Shown here in pieces: positions 38,212 to 47,784 of a stretch of DNA of 64,000 nucleotides. The number at the start of each line of letters is the position of its first letter. The stretch's first letter is position 1. The DNA comes from Thiocapsa roseopersicina (GTDB lineage: Bacteria; Pseudomonadota; Gammaproteobacteria; Chromatiales; Chromatiaceae), in assembly GCF_900106925.1 (NCBI RefSeq), contig NZ_FNNZ01000010.1, positions 120,373 through 184,372 of the forward strand. Reading direction: 5' to 3'. Under the pieces are notes generated by a model. That model saw only the letters and a list, made by a program, of their open reading frames with translations, did no database searches and was not told where the DNA came from. The position numbers and the translations under genes are program-made.

Positions 38212-39450
38212 TCAGTTTCGTGCATTGGCCTTCTCCAAAGGGACCCCGCAGGCGAGGCGCGGCAAGCGCCCGCCCACGCCCATGAACCGCTGCGCGACGC
38301 GGTGGCGCGCAGGGGGGATGAGATCCAGACCCAACATGGCGGCATTGCGGGCGAGCCGCAGCGGCGACCAGGGGTTGACGAAGACGCGGGCGAGCAGATC
38401 GGTCAGTCGCGCGGTGCTCGGCTGATCCGAGCCGCGCCAGTCTCGATAGTCCGACAGGGCAGCCGGACCGCCGAGATCGGCGCCCGCACGCACGCTTTGA
38501 GCAATCACCTCGGCGAGGGCGGCGACATCGCGCAGGCCCAGATTAAAGCCTTGGCCGGCCACGGGATGGAGTGTGTGTGCCGCGTTGCCGATCAGCACGA
38601 CACGCGGCTGCACCGGATTGCGCGTGAGCACCAGCTTCAGCGGGTAGGCGCGACGCGGGCCCACCTGCAGAAAACGCCCGAGCCGGTAGCCGAAGCGCTC
38701 TTGCAGGCGAGCCAGGAATGCCTCGTCGGAGAGCGCCAGCAGCACGCTCGTCTCGTCGCGACGACAGGTCCAGACCACCGAGTAGCGTCCTCCCGTCATC
38801 GGCAGCAGGGCCAAGGGTCCCGTGTCGGTGAAGCGCTCGAAGGCCACGCCGGTGCGCGGGCGATCGGGCGAGACCGTCGTAATGACGGCGTCCTGCTCGT
38901 AGCGCTCGTCGCGTGTCTCGAGATCGAGCTTTCGGCGCACCGCAGAGTCGCCTCCGTCGGCCGCCACCAGCAGAGGTGTGGTCAGACGCAGCCGCTCGTC
39001 CCCGTGCTGCACCTCGAGCTCGACCCGGTCGGCCACGACGCGGTGCTCCGAGAGCCGTGCCGGACAGAGCAGCTCCACGTCGGGAGACAAAGCGAGTGCG
39101 GTGCGAATGGCGGCCCCCATCACGCGCGCCGAGGCGACGTAGCCAAGGGCCTCCACGCCCGCATCGTCCGGACCGAGCCGCGTGAACCCGCAATGCCCGC
39201 GATCGGAGACATGGACCTGCCGAATCGGCTCCGCATCCGGGGCGATCTCCGGCCAGACACCGATCGCTTCAAGGATCCGGCGACTGCCCCAGGACAGGGC
39301 AATGACGCGCTCGTCATAGCTCGGCTGGTGCTCGGCGGCGGCCGGCACCGCCTCCACGACCGCGATCCGCAGCCCGCAGCCGGATAGGGCGCATGCCAGG
39401 CTACCGCCCACCAAGCCTCCGCCGATGATCACTAAATCGTATTCGTGCAT
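38212..39450 (-). CDS. ubiH: 2-octaprenyl-6-methoxyphenol hydroxylase UbiH
   Basis: A 412-residue FAD hydroxylase starting MHEYDLVIIGGGLVGGSLA. It has the DG motif ADGGDSAVRRK and GNAAHTLHPVAGQGFNLGLRD. The order pepP-ubiH-ubiI matches E. coli. UbiH hydroxylates C1 of the quinone ring in an oxygen-dependent step. The longer open frame upstream is only repeat sequence. Confidence 0.92.
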   Translation of the reverse strand: MHEYDLVIIGGGLVGGSLACALSGCGLRIAVVEAVPAAAEHQPSYDERVIALSWGSRRILEAIGVWPEIAPDAEPIRQVHVSDRGHCGFTRLGPDDAGVEALGYVASARVMGAAIRTALALSPDVELLCPARLSEHRVVADRVELEVQHGDERLRLTTPLLVAADGGDSAVRRKLDLETRDERYEQDAVITTVSPDRPRTGVAFERFTDTGPLALLPMTGGRYSVVWTCRRDETSVLLALSDEAFLARLQERFGYRLGRFLQVGPRRAYPLKLVLTRNPVQPRVVLIGNAAHTLHPVAGQGFNLGLRDVAALAEVIAQSVRAGADLGGPAALSDYRDWRGSDQPSTARLTDLLARVFVNPWSPLRLARNAAMLGLDLIPPARHRVAQRFMGVGGRLPRLACGVPLEKANARN

Positions 39451-39458
39451 GCCTGCCT

Positions 39459-39653
39459 TTAAACCGCGCCCGGTGCGGTATGCGTGATTTGTTGGAGTGG
39501 CTTGGCCGCGCCAGCTCCGACGACTGCCGGAGCTGGCGTGGTTTAAAGTATTCAAAAATATTAAATTTTAAACCGCGCCTCACCGAGATCGAAGACATCT
39601 CCAAAGCCAAACGCAACATGAAAATGACGCATGACGCTCCGGACGCGGTTTAA
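39459..39653 (-). repeat. Paired palindromic composite, B-A orientation (39459-39546, 39568-39653)
   Basis: The first unit carries an internal hairpin GCTCCGACGACTGCCGGAGC and is the reverse complement type of 1492-1579. The spacer is 21 bp of A and T. It separates pepP from ubiH, normally adjacent in an operon, and begins two bases after the pepP stop. Confidence 0.9.
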
Positions 39654-39654
39654 A

Positions 39655-40959
39655 TCAGCCCGCCATGAGGGATTCGATCGCATCGGGATCCTTCGGTGCC
39701 GCGGCCGAGAGGATCTCGTTTCCCGACTCCGTGATCAAGACATCGTCCTCGATGCGGATCCCGATCTGTCGATAGGGCTCCGGGATCTCGTCCGAGTCGG
39801 CCAAATAGAGTCCGGGCTCCACCGTCAACACCATCCCGGGCTCGAAGGACCGCCACGCGCCCTTCTGTTTGTAGCTTCCGACGTCGTGGACATCCATCCC
39901 CAGCCAATGCCCCGTGCGGTGCATATAGTAGGGTTTGTGCGCTTCCTCTTTGATCAGCTCGGCGAGCTTTCCCTTGAGCAGGCCGAGATGGACAAGCCCT
40001 TTGGTCAGGACCTTGACCGCCTCGTCGTGTGGCTCGTTCCACAGATTGCCCGGCTTGGCCTTGCCGATCGCTGCGGTCTGCGCCTCGAGCACCAGCTCGT
40101 AGAGCTCGCGCTGGGGCGCACTGAAGCGCCCGTTTACGGGAAAGGTCCGGGTGATGTCGGATGCATAGCCGCCGAGCTCGCATCCGGCATCGATCAGGAC
40201 GAGATCCCCGTCGCGCAGCGGCGCCCGGTTCTCGACATAGTGCAGGATGCAGGCATTGGCGCCGCCGCCGACGATCGGGGAGTAGGCCTGATCGCGCGCA
40301 CCCGAGACGGCGCAGACGTGATGAAATTCGGCCTCGAGCCGAGACTCGTTCATGCCGGGCCCGCAGATCTGCATCAGCCGCCGGTGGGCCGCGGCGGAAA
40401 TCTCCGCCGCTCGGCGCATCTGTTTGATCTCGGCGGGGCTCTTGCGAAGCCGCATCTCGTGCAGGACAGACTCGATGGTCACGAAGATCTCGGGCGCACA
40501 GGCGCCGGCGCGGACGTTGGCCCGAACCCGGTTCACCCAGCCCATAACACGCGCGTCGAGCGCCGCATCGCTGCCGATCGCGAAATACAGCCGCTCGCGC
40601 CCGTCGATCAGGGTCGGCATGACCGTATCGAGCTCGCTCAGTGGATACGCCTGATCGGCTCCGAATTGCGCCGTCGCACCCTCGATGCCCGCGCGCCGGC
40701 CGTCCCACTGCTCGCGCTCCGGATCGCGAGGCCGACAAAAGAGCACGTACTCCCCGTCTTTGCGTTTCGGCGCAATGACGGCAAAGGCGTCGGGTTCGGA
40801 GAAACCCGTCAGATACACGAAATCGCTGTTCTGGCGAAACGGGTAGTGGGCATCGCGATTGCGCACGACCTCGCGCGCGGCCGGAAGGATCGCAATGCCG
40901 TTCGGGCCGATCGCATTGGCCAGGGCCCGTCGGCGGCGCTTGTATTCGGCCGCCGTCAT
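39655..40959 (-). CDS. pepP: Xaa-Pro aminopeptidase
   Basis: A 434-residue M24 metallopeptidase removing N-terminal residues before proline. Metal ligands are in LIDAGCELGGYASDITRTFP (two Asp), HRTGHWLGMDVHD (His), TVEPGLY (Glu) and RIEDDVLIT (Glu). The start is ATG 40959, overlapping the ygfB stop. It is in the conserved ygfB-pepP-ubiH order. Confidence 0.94.
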   Translation of the reverse strand: MTAAEYKRRRRALANAIGPNGIAILPAAREVVRNRDAHYPFRQNSDFVYLTGFSEPDAFAVIAPKRKDGEYVLFCRPRDPEREQWDGRRAGIEGATAQFGADQAYPLSELDTVMPTLIDGRERLYFAIGSDAALDARVMGWVNRVRANVRAGACAPEIFVTIESVLHEMRLRKSPAEIKQMRRAAEISAAAHRRLMQICGPGMNESRLEAEFHHVCAVSGARDQAYSPIVGGGANACILHYVENRAPLRDGDLVLIDAGCELGGYASDITRTFPVNGRFSAPQRELYELVLEAQTAAIGKAKPGNLWNEPHDEAVKVLTKGLVHLGLLKGKLAELIKEEAHKPYYMHRTGHWLGMDVHDVGSYKQKGAWRSFEPGMVLTVEPGLYLADSDEIPEPYRQIGIRIEDDVLITESGNEILSAAAPKDPDAIESLMAG

Positions 40960-41588
40960 GACTCGGACGAGGGGGCGCGAGCGACGACGCACTCTTGATA
41001 GATCGTCATCGCCGCAACCCGGATGAACTCGCTCACTTCGGTCAATGCCTCTTCGTTTTGCTCGTCGTCGTCGAGTCCGTCGAGATCCATGCGGGTCACG
41101 TCGGTAAAATCACGCAGGATCTCGCGCGTCTCCGGCGAAGGCTCCGCACCGGTATGGTCGAGTGTTCCCCAAGCGTAGAGGAACCCGCGAACCCAGTCAT
41201 AGAGGGCCGTCGCCCGTTCTGCAAGGGGGCGAGTGTCATCGGGCAAGAACAACGTGAGTGCGAACTCGGACGCCTCGAGCTCCTCGCGCGTCAGGCGCGC
41301 CAGCGCCGACAGGGCCTCGCGCCCCTCCTCGATCGGCAGATCGCCCGCATCGGACTCGGGCCGGAGCTGGCGCAACCAAGTGGCCTCAGGGTTCGCATCG
41401 CCGCCGCACATCAGGCCGCAAAGGATGCCGTGGGCCTCGCTGGGCGTCGCACAAAGTGCGCCCGCCGCCAGATAACGGGCAAGCCGATCGTCGTCGATAT
41501 TCGTGGCGACCTCCTCTCGGGGAACAGGGCGGGAAACGGGGATGGGCGCCGGACGATCAAAAGCCCGGCGACCATGCGATAATACCAT
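40956..41588 (-). CDS. ygfB: UPF0149 family protein YgfB
   Basis: A 210-residue YgfB-type protein: PSEAHGILCGLMCGG near the start, LFLPDDTRPLAERATALYDWVRGFLYAWG in the middle and EVSEFIRVAAMTIYQE at the end. The first 25-30 residues are not conserved, so translation may start later, for example near the VATNIDDD stretch. Function is unsettled; in Pseudomonas a YgfB protein represses ampDh3. It overlaps pepP by four bases. Confidence 0.88.
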   Translation of the reverse strand: MVLSHGRRAFDRPAPIPVSRPVPREEVATNIDDDRLARYLAAGALCATPSEAHGILCGLMCGGDANPEATWLRQLRPESDAGDLPIEEGREALSALARLTREELEASEFALTLFLPDDTRPLAERATALYDWVRGFLYAWGTLDHTGAEPSPETREILRDFTDVTRMDLDGLDDDEQNEEALTEVSEFIRVAAMTIYQECVVARAPSSES

Positions 41589-41659
41589 GCGCTTTCGCGC
41601 GATTGACCGCCCTCCGCACGCCTTCTATAGTGCGACGAACTTCAACGGAGTCGTGGACT

Positions 41660-41869
41660 TTGGCACATTTCGACCTCGACCAATTGGAACAACAGGTGGA
41701 GACCTTGATCCGCCTGAACCAGCGCCTGCGCGACGAAAACAAATCCCTGCGGGCTCGCCAAGAGACGTTGGTCGGCGAGCGCGGCGAGCTGATCGAAAAG
41801 ACCGAGCAGGCACGCAGTCGAGTCGAAGCCATGTTGTCGCGTTTGCGCGCGATGGAGGAGAGTCTATGA
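41660..41869 (+). CDS. Small coiled-coil protein, ZapB/TIGR02449-like
   Basis: A 69-residue, almost wholly helical protein read from TTG 41660, with the heptad pattern of a coiled coil (LEQQVETLIRLNQRLRDENK). Such proteins sit directly before zapA in many gammaproteobacteria (family TIGR02449) and are thought to act with ZapA in cell division. The stop overlaps the zapA ATG. The gap of about 70 bases to ygfB should hold divergent promoters. Confidence 0.8.
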   Translation: MAHFDLDQLEQQVETLIRLNQRLRDENKSLRARQETLVGERGELIEKTEQARSRVEAMLSRLRAMEESL

Positions 41870-42195
41870 GCGACGAGCCGATTCAGGTCAGCATCAGGAT
41901 CCTCGACAAGGACTACCGAATCGCCTGCGCGCCGCATGAGGAACAGGGACTGCGCGAATCCGCGCGCATTCTCGACGGCAAGATGCGCGACATCCGCAAG
42001 ACCGGACGCGTCATCGGCACCGACCGCATCGCCGTGATGGCGGCTCTGAATATTGCCCATGAGCTGTTTCAGCTTCAGAAATCCCGCACCGTCGACGGTG
42101 GCGAGATCGACCCGCGGCTTACGCTCCTGCAGGAGCGCGTCGCGCAAGCGCTGGCAGCCGAACAGGCGCTGGACGCGTCGGGCGAAAGGGTATAG
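41866..42195 (+). CDS. zapA: Cell division protein ZapA
   Basis: A 109-residue FtsZ-bundling protein. VSIRILDKDYRIACAPHEEQGLRESARILDGKM is the globular head and the rest is coiled coil (AALNIAHELFQLQK). ZapA tetramers cross-link FtsZ filaments at the division site. It overlaps the coiled-coil gene by four bases (ATGA). 6S RNA begins about 12 bases downstream, exactly as in E. coli. Confidence 0.94.
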   Translation: MSDEPIQVSIRILDKDYRIACAPHEEQGLRESARILDGKMRDIRKTGRVIGTDRIAVMAALNIAHELFQLQKSRTVDGGEIDPRLTLLQERVAQALAAEQALDASGERV

Positions 42196-42206
42196 CCTCC
42201 TTTCTC

Positions 42207-42400
42207 AAGACACCCCCTGCAGTGACCGATCGTGGCCTGGGTATTTTCTTGAGCCTAATCGCTGCCCTGGGGACATAGAAGTGAGGCTGTTGTGCAAGTC
42301 CGCCTTCGAGCGGGAAGCCTGAAGCCGAACCGAGTGTCCCCACTTGAACCTCTTGGTTCAAGAACAAAGGTCTGCAACGGCACAGGCGGGGGGTGTCCCC
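42207..42400 (+). ncRNA. ssrS: 6S RNA
   Basis: The zapA-fau gap holds a sequence of about 190 bases with 6S features. The closing stem pairs GACACCCCCTGC (42209-42220) with GGGGGGTGTCC near 42390. The diagnostic 3' hairpin ACTTGAACCTCTTGGTTCAAG (around 42341-42362) matches E. coli 6S CTTGAACC..GGTTCAAG. A run of six T follows at 42401. TATAGC at 42191 could be its -10 box. 6S RNA binds sigma-70 polymerase in stationary phase. Ends are approximate. Confidence 0.9.
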
Positions 42401-42415
42401 TTTTTTCCTCCCGCA

Positions 42416-43063
42416 ATGCCACATCCGAAACTCCTCCGCCGAGCACTGCGCGCTAGCCGCCGAGCCTTGAGCAGCCGGTCGCAACGCAACCATTCGCGTC
42501 TCGTCGCCCGACTGCTTCGTCGCGAGATACGCTTTCGGCGCGCCCGCCGGATCGCAGCCTACTGGCCGGCCGATGGCGAGCTCGATCCACGCCCCTTGCT
42601 GGAAGACGCGTTCACGGACGGAAAAGCCGTCTATTTCCCGGTCTTGGGCAAAAGGATCGGGGGGCGATCCCGGGTCAAACTCCGCTTCGTGCGCTGGATC
42701 GCCGGCGAGACGATGCGTCCCAATCACTTCGGCATCCCCGAGCCAACGCGACGCGGCCGGCACATCCGCCCCGCTCGCCATCTCGACCTGATCCTGGTCC
42801 CGCTCGTGGGATTCGACAGTGCCTGCAACCGCATCGGCATGGGTGGCGGCTACTACGACCGCACCCTGGCCTTTCTGAAGGCGCGCCGATACTGGCGGCG
42901 ACCCCGACTGATCGGCCTCGCGCATGAGTGCCAGCGCATCGAGAGGATCGAGCCTCGCCCCTGGGATATCCCGCTCGACGCCGTCGTGACCGAGCGGCGC
43001 ATCTACGTCGGATCGCCTCCCGACCGACAAATCTGGCTTCGGGACCGTTCGCACCTCTCTTGA
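42416..43063 (+). CDS. fau: 5-formyltetrahydrofolate cyclo-ligase
   Basis: A 215-residue 5-FCL enzyme (YgfA). It converts 5-formyl-THF to 5,10-methenyl-THF with ATP. The Arg-rich N-terminus is typical, and the active-site segment NRIGMGGGYYDRTLAFL is intact. The start MPHPKLLRR at 42416 sits just after the 6S RNA, a conserved linkage. Bases 43064-43211 beyond it show no gene. Confidence 0.93.
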   Translation: MPHPKLLRRALRASRRALSSRSQRNHSRLVARLLRREIRFRRARRIAAYWPADGELDPRPLLEDAFTDGKAVYFPVLGKRIGGRSRVKLRFVRWIAGETMRPNHFGIPEPTRRGRHIRPARHLDLILVPLVGFDSACNRIGMGGGYYDRTLAFLKARRYWRRPRLIGLAHECQRIERIEPRPWDIPLDAVVTERRIYVGSPPDRQIWLRDRSHLS

Positions 43064-43211
43064 GCCTGATCGCCTTGCGGAACACGCTCTTTACGGGTGA
43101 TTTACCGGAAAGCTTCGACCACCATGATCGGGGCGACTGAAGTCGCCTCTACATGCCTTGCAGGCAGTTTGTTCCCGGAAATCGCCTGAATCGCCTTTTC
43201 GTTTTTATCAT

Positions 43212-43296
43212 CTAAACCGCGCCCCGCCGAGGCCATTGTTCGCGACGACGCAGCGCTCCAGCCGCACCCACACAAATCACTCCAAGCGCGGTTTAG
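43212..43296. repeat. Single palindromic unit at the ilvA 3' end
   Basis: An 85-bp unit with CTAAACCGCG and GCGCGGTTTAG ends. It overlaps the last codons of ilvA: the reading frame enters the unit and stops at TGA 43277-43279 inside it. Confidence 0.88.
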
Positions 43297-44809
43297 ATCC
43301 CGCAAAGAGCCGATACCCCGGATTCTCGGTCTCTTCCCAGTACTGATAACCCAAGGTATCGAGCGCCTCGCGAAAGTCATCCGCTTCGTCCGGCGGAATC
43401 TGGGCACCCATCAGGACGCGCCCGTAGGCCGCGCCGTGGTTGCGGTAGTGAAACAGCGTGATGTTCCAACGCTTTCCCAGTGCCGAGAGAAAATCCAGCA
43501 ACGCGCCCGGGCGCTCGGGAAACTCGAAGCGCACGAGGGTCTCGCACTCGATCCCTTCGGCGTGCCCGCCGACCATGTAGCGGATATGCAGCTTTGCCGT
43601 CTCGTTCTCGGTCATGTCGAGCACGCCGAAACCTTTCTCCACAAGGCGGCCGATCAGCTCGGCACGCTCGTCGTCGCCGCGCGCCAGCTCCACGCCGACA
43701 AAGACCTGCGCGCGTGACGCATCCGAGTAGCGATAGTTGAACTCGGTGATCTGACGCCGTCCGATCACTCGGCAGAAAGCCAGAAAGCTGCCCGGGCGCT
43801 CCGGGATCTCCACCGCAAGCAATGCCTCGCGCCGCTCGCCGAGCTCGGCGCGCTCGGCGATGTGGCGCAGCCGATCGAAGTTGACGTTGGCGCCGCTCTC
43901 GATCGCGATCAGATGCTCGCCCTTGATCTTGTGCGTCTCCACATACCGCTTCATGCCGGCGACTGCGAGTGCACCGGCCGGTTCGGCGATCCCGCGGGTG
44001 TCGTCGAAGATGTCTTTGACCGCGGCGCAGATCTCGTCGGTGCTCACGAGCACGACCTCGTCGACACGCTCTCGGGCAATACGGAAGGTCTCCTCGCCGA
44101 TCAGTTTTACGGCCACGCCGTCGGCGAAGAGCCCAACCTGCGCCAGCTCGACGCGCCGCCCTGCGGCGAGCGCCGCATGCAGCGTGGGCGCATCCTGCGG
44201 CTCCACACCGATGATGCGCACCTCCGGCATCAACCATTTGACGTAGGCCGCAACGCCCGCAATCAGTCCGCCGCCGCCCACCGGGACGAAGATCGCATAG
44301 GGCGGGACCGAATGTTGGCGCAGGATCTCCATCCCGATCGTCCCCTGACCGGCGATGACGTCGGGGTCATCGAAGGGGTGCAGGAAGGTCAGTCCCTTCT
44401 CCGCGACCAAGGTCATCGCATGGGCGAAGGCTTCGTCGTAGGAGTCGCCATGCAGGACGGCCTTGCCGCCGAGACTACGCACCGCGCGCACCTTGATCGC
44501 AGGCGTGGTCCGCGGCATCACGATGATCGCCGGCACCCCGAGCTTGGCAGCGCCAAGCGCAACGCCCTGTGCATGATTTCCCGCGCTGGCCGCGATCACG
44601 CCGCGTGCGCGCACCTCCGGATCCAAGTGGATCAGCTTGTTGTACGCGCCCCGCAGCTTGAACGAGAACACGGGCTGCAAGTCCTCGCGCTTGAGAAAGA
44701 CCGCGTTGTCGAGCCGCGAGGAGAGCTGCGGCGCATGCGTCAGGGGTGTCTCGTGCGCCACATCGTAGACGCGAGCACGCAGGATCCGTTCGATATAGGC
44801 GTCGGGCAT
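43277..44809 (-). CDS. ilvA: Threonine ammonia-lyase (biosynthetic)
   Basis: A 510-residue PLP enzyme making 2-oxobutyrate from threonine, the first step of isoleucine synthesis. PLP Lys lies in FSFKLRGAYNK, the phosphate loop is VGGGGLIAGV and SAGNHAQG is present. Two C-terminal ACT-like domains (from about residue 325) carry isoleucine/valine regulation. The ATG touches a repeat unit with no spare base. The last six residues (SKPRLE) are encoded by another unit, so both ends border repeats. Confidence 0.95.
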   Translation of the reverse strand: MPDAYIERILRARVYDVAHETPLTHAPQLSSRLDNAVFLKREDLQPVFSFKLRGAYNKLIHLDPEVRARGVIAASAGNHAQGVALGAAKLGVPAIIVMPRTTPAIKVRAVRSLGGKAVLHGDSYDEAFAHAMTLVAEKGLTFLHPFDDPDVIAGQGTIGMEILRQHSVPPYAIFVPVGGGGLIAGVAAYVKWLMPEVRIIGVEPQDAPTLHAALAAGRRVELAQVGLFADGVAVKLIGEETFRIARERVDEVVLVSTDEICAAVKDIFDDTRGIAEPAGALAVAGMKRYVETHKIKGEHLIAIESGANVNFDRLRHIAERAELGERREALLAVEIPERPGSFLAFCRVIGRRQITEFNYRYSDASRAQVFVGVELARGDDERAELIGRLVEKGFGVLDMTENETAKLHIRYMVGGHAEGIECETLVRFEFPERPGALLDFLSALGKRWNITLFHYRNHGAAYGRVLMGAQIPPDEADDFREALDTLGYQYWEETENPGYRLFAGSKPRLE

Positions 44810-45002
44810 CTAAACCGCGTCCGGAGTGATATACATTGTTCTTGGATTGGAGCCGTGTCGATTGAATGCAGGAGCGTCGGAGCTGACGCGGTTTAGAGTT
44901 TTAAGAATATGAACGTTTATACCGTATCTCGGACGAGGGCCGGAAGGTAACTCCGTGCTGAACGCACTCGAAACCAAGCATCTCGCTCTCGACACAGTTT
45001 AG
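44810..45002 (-). repeat. Paired palindromic composite, B-A orientation, second unit degenerate
   Basis: The first unit (44810-44896) is intact, with CTAA/TTAG outer ends. A 20-bp AT-rich spacer follows, then a decayed unit (44917-45002) whose ends read TTATACCGTATC and GACACAGTTTAG. Overall length is still 193 bp. Confidence 0.82.
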
Positions 45003-45190
45003 CTCCGGACAGATCTGCGGGGTTTCGGCGCTCTGTTATGATACTGCCGGAGCTGGAAAAGAGCGGAGCTGGAGGTGCCGAACCGTACGAGGCACAACCA
45101 ACCGTCGGCGCTGAACCGCCCGCCAGCCGTCTGCCTCCAGCTAGCAGCTTTCGGTCATCAGCCATTGGCTGGGTGGCTGGCGACTGGAAG

Positions 45191-45384
45191 CTAAACCGCG
45201 TCCAGAGCGAGATGCTCGTTTTCGAGTGAGTTCGACGATTGGTGCATCCACGGCCCTTAGCGGGGACGCGGTTTAAAATGATCTGTTTTTTAATATCTTA
45301 AAGCGCGCCGACTCCGGCGGTCGTCAAGTCTGCCGGGGCCGATCCCATCGAAAAACATCGCATATCGCTCTGAGCGCGGTTTAA
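45191..45384 (+). repeat. Paired palindromic composite, A-B orientation (45191-45276, 45298-45384)
   Basis: Internal sequence is close to 8521-8715, including GGCCCTTAGCGGGGACGCGG in the first unit and AAGTCTGCCGGGG in the second. The 21-bp spacer ends TTTTTTAATATC. Bases 45003-45190 before it contain no gene, only loose GGAGCTGG/CCAGC repeats. Confidence 0.9.
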
Positions 45385-45417
45385 CGCCTCACACTCGACC
45401 AACACACCGGAGGACAC

Positions 45418-46077
45418 ATGAACACACAAGACGCGATGAAAAAACAGGCCGCCGAGGCTGCGCTTGCCTATGTCGAGGACGGTATCATCGGGGTAGGCAC
45501 AGGCTCGACCGTGAATCACTTCATCGATGCACTCGCCGGTATCAAGGGACGGATCGAGGGCGCGGTGTCGAGCTCGGTCGCCTCGACAGAACGACTCAAG
45601 GGGCACGGGATCCCGGTCTACGATCTCAATGCCGTCGGTGAGCTTTCGCTCTATGTCGACGGGGCGGACGAGTCCAACGCGCAGCTCCAGTTGATCAAGG
45701 GCGGCGGCGGTGCACTCACCCGCGAAAAGATCGTCGCCGCGGCGAGCCGGCAGTTTGTCTGCATCGCCGACGAGAGCAAGCTGGTCAGGGTCTTGGGTGC
45801 CTTCCCGCTGCCCGTCGAGGTGATTCCGATGGCGCGCAGCTATGTCGCGCGCGAGCTGGTCCAATTGGGCGGTACCCCGGTCTGGCGCGAGGGTTTCGTG
45901 ACCGACAACGGCAATCTGATCCTGGACGTACAGCATCTCGAGATTATGGAGCCGGCCAAGCTGGAGCAACAGATCAACAATATCGCCGGGGTGGTCACCG
46001 TCGGCATCTTTGCCCTGCGCCCGGCGGATGTCTTGATCCTCGGCACTCCGGATGGACCCAAAACCTTGCGGGCCTGA
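45418..46077 (+). CDS. rpiA: Ribose-5-phosphate isomerase A
   Basis: A 219-residue RpiA interconverting ribose and ribulose 5-phosphates. [28 protein letters not shown], the catalytic Glu in REKIVAAAS and [11 protein letters not shown] are present. The start is ATG 45418, preceded by CGGAGGA. With rpe and PPi-PFK it serves pentose phosphate or Calvin metabolism. Confidence 0.95.
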   Translation: MNTQDAMKKQAAEAALAYVEDGIIGVGTGSTVNHFIDALAGIKGRIEGAVSSSVASTERLKGHGIPVYDLNAVGELSLYVDGADESNAQLQLIKGGGGALTREKIVAAASRQFVCIADESKLVRVLGAFPLPVEVIPMARSYVARELVQLGGTPVWREGFVTDNGNLILDVQHLEIMEPAKLEQQINNIAGVVTVGIFALRPADVLILGTPDGPKTLRA

Positions 46078-46106
46078 TCCGAGGGTCATTCGGCGTTGTT
46101 CGGAGC

Positions 46107-46200
46107 GCTGGCCGGTAGGGCAATGGACGAGCGAGAGCGAAGTCCACCGATCCCTGCGCCGACGCTGATGGACTGCGCTACGATTGTTCGCTCTACGACT
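46107..46200. repeat. Degenerate REP-like palindrome downstream of rpiA
   Basis: The left arm GGCAATGGACGAGCGAGAGCG and the right arm around CGATTGTTCGCTCTACGAC resemble the widespread GTGGAC-AGCG proteobacterial palindromes. The pairing is imperfect. The remaining bases to the porin terminator hold no gene that I can see. Confidence 0.5.
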
Positions 46201-46377
46201 TGATCGAAACAGGATGCGGAGCTGAGCCCGATCTTTTGGCCCTGAGTCGCTCATCGAGCAGCCTGCGCCACGGCTCGGGCACGCACGCCGACCGTCACGC
46301 CGGCTTCTGCGGTCAACGGCCGGATCCAGGCTAAGCAGACCATTCGGCAACATCCGAGCCCGGCGCTCCCGAGAGAC

Positions 46378-46402
46378 AAAAAAACGGGGCCCGAAGGCCC
46401 CG
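46378..46402 (-). terminator. Rho-independent terminator of the porin gene
   Basis: On the minus strand a 7-bp stem CGGGGCC / GGCCCCG closes a TTCG tetraloop and is followed by seven T. It starts 31 bases after the porin stop codon. Confidence 0.93.
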
Positions 46403-46432
46403 TCATGCGTTCCATGCCAAGCCGGAATCGGC

Positions 46433-47713
46433 TTAGAAGCTGTGCATCATACCGAGCGAGAAGCCGTCCCACTGCGAGCCACGGATCTCCTGAGACGCAT
46501 CGTCGTCCACCTGGGTGTACAGCACATACGCCTTGGTGCGCTTGCTGAAGTTGTGATCGAAACCGATCGCCCAAGTGTAGTAATCGCCGTCGAGGGTGTT
46601 CTTGTACTTCTCGATCTCCGGCAAGGAGGTGTCGAAGTCGCTGTCACGCGTGCCGCTGCCGTACATGGCCTTGACCATGTTGTTGCCGAAGGCATAGCCG
46701 GCCTGCACCTGCCACAGCTTCAGGCCATCCGGAGCAGGAGCACCGCTGCCTTGGTTCCACAACTGACCTGCCGGACGATCGGCCTGGTCTTCGTAGATCG
46801 CGGTCAAGGTGAAGCCGTTCCAGTCGAGCAGGCCCAAGCCGATACGCCAGACGCTGAAATCATCGGCGACGAAGTTCGGATTTGCGACGGCCTCGCCGGT
46901 GTCCGGATCGATAAAGAGCGGATCACCGAGGAGCACGGTGGTCGAATCCATGTACAGGTCGTTCCCGAACATCTCGTAAGCGGCCGAGACGTAGAAGGGG
47001 CCGTTGCTGTAGATACCTGCAGCCGACCAGCCTTCAGCAATGCTGTCGGCGAAGATGTTGCCGTTGCTCGGGGTGATGGTCGAACCACCACCCGCGTGCA
47101 CCGCAGCCATCAGCTGGAAGCCGCTCAGGCTCGGGCTGATGTAGGCGACCACGTTGTCGGCACGGACATCGTTGAAGCCGACGGTGCCGTTGTAGTCGGC
47201 CATGGTGTCGGAGAAGAGATCCAGCTTGCCGGTGGAGATCTTCACCGGGGTGTCGTGACGACCGACCAGGAAGGTACCCCAGTCGCCGGCCAGACCCAGG
47301 AAGCTGTTACGCATGGTCGGCGAGTTGTTGGAGCCGGTTGCGGCCAGTTGACGCGACTCTTCCGTCATCTGGATGCCGAACTCGACCTGGTAGATCGCCT
47401 TCAGGCCGTTGCCCAGATCCTCGGAGCCCTTGACACCGATGCGGTTGGCGCGCTTCTCGCCGGGGATGTAACCGCCGCCGTTCAGACCCCAGCCTTGGAA
47501 GTTCTGATCACGATCGGGGATTGGAGCAACGAGCTGTTGCCCGGTCTCCGGATCGATAATCTCGGGAACCACGGAGCCCTGGGAGATGACGTTGGTGACG
47601 TCGGCCCAGTCGATGGACATGTTCAGCTTGCCGTACAGGATAGCTTCGGCCATCGCGGCACCCGGGGCGACCATCGCGGCAGCGACCGCGAGGCTAAGGA
47701 TCTTCTTGTTCAT
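46433..47713 (-). CDS. Outer membrane porin, Gram-negative type
   Basis: A 426-residue general porin. A signal peptide (MNKKILSLAVAAAMVAPGAAMA) is followed by ILYGKLNMSIDW, the family's first strand, VKGSEDLGNGLKAIYQVEFG, and a C-terminal Phe (SLGMMHSF) recognised by the BAM machinery. It should form a trimeric 16-stranded barrel. The start at 47713 has a GGAGAAG ribosome site. It has its own promoter and terminator, consistent with a strongly expressed single gene. The substrate range is unknown. Confidence 0.94.
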   Translation of the reverse strand: MNKKILSLAVAAAMVAPGAAMAEAILYGKLNMSIDWADVTNVISQGSVVPEIIDPETGQQLVAPIPDRDQNFQGWGLNGGGYIPGEKRANRIGVKGSEDLGNGLKAIYQVEFGIQMTEESRQLAATGSNNSPTMRNSFLGLAGDWGTFLVGRHDTPVKISTGKLDLFSDTMADYNGTVGFNDVRADNVVAYISPSLSGFQLMAAVHAGGGSTITPSNGNIFADSIAEGWSAAGIYSNGPFYVSAAYEMFGNDLYMDSTTVLLGDPLFIDPDTGEAVANPNFVADDFSVWRIGLGLLDWNGFTLTAIYEDQADRPAGQLWNQGSGAPAPDGLKLWQVQAGYAFGNNMVKAMYGSGTRDSDFDTSLPEIEKYKNTLDGDYYTWAIGFDHNFSKRTKAYVLYTQVDDDASQEIRGSQWDGFSLGMMHSF

Positions 47714-47784
47714 ACTCTTCTCCGCTGTTGTGAATTTGTCAGGTAGACTGCAGAAACCAAACGCAATCATGCTTTGCGCACTGA

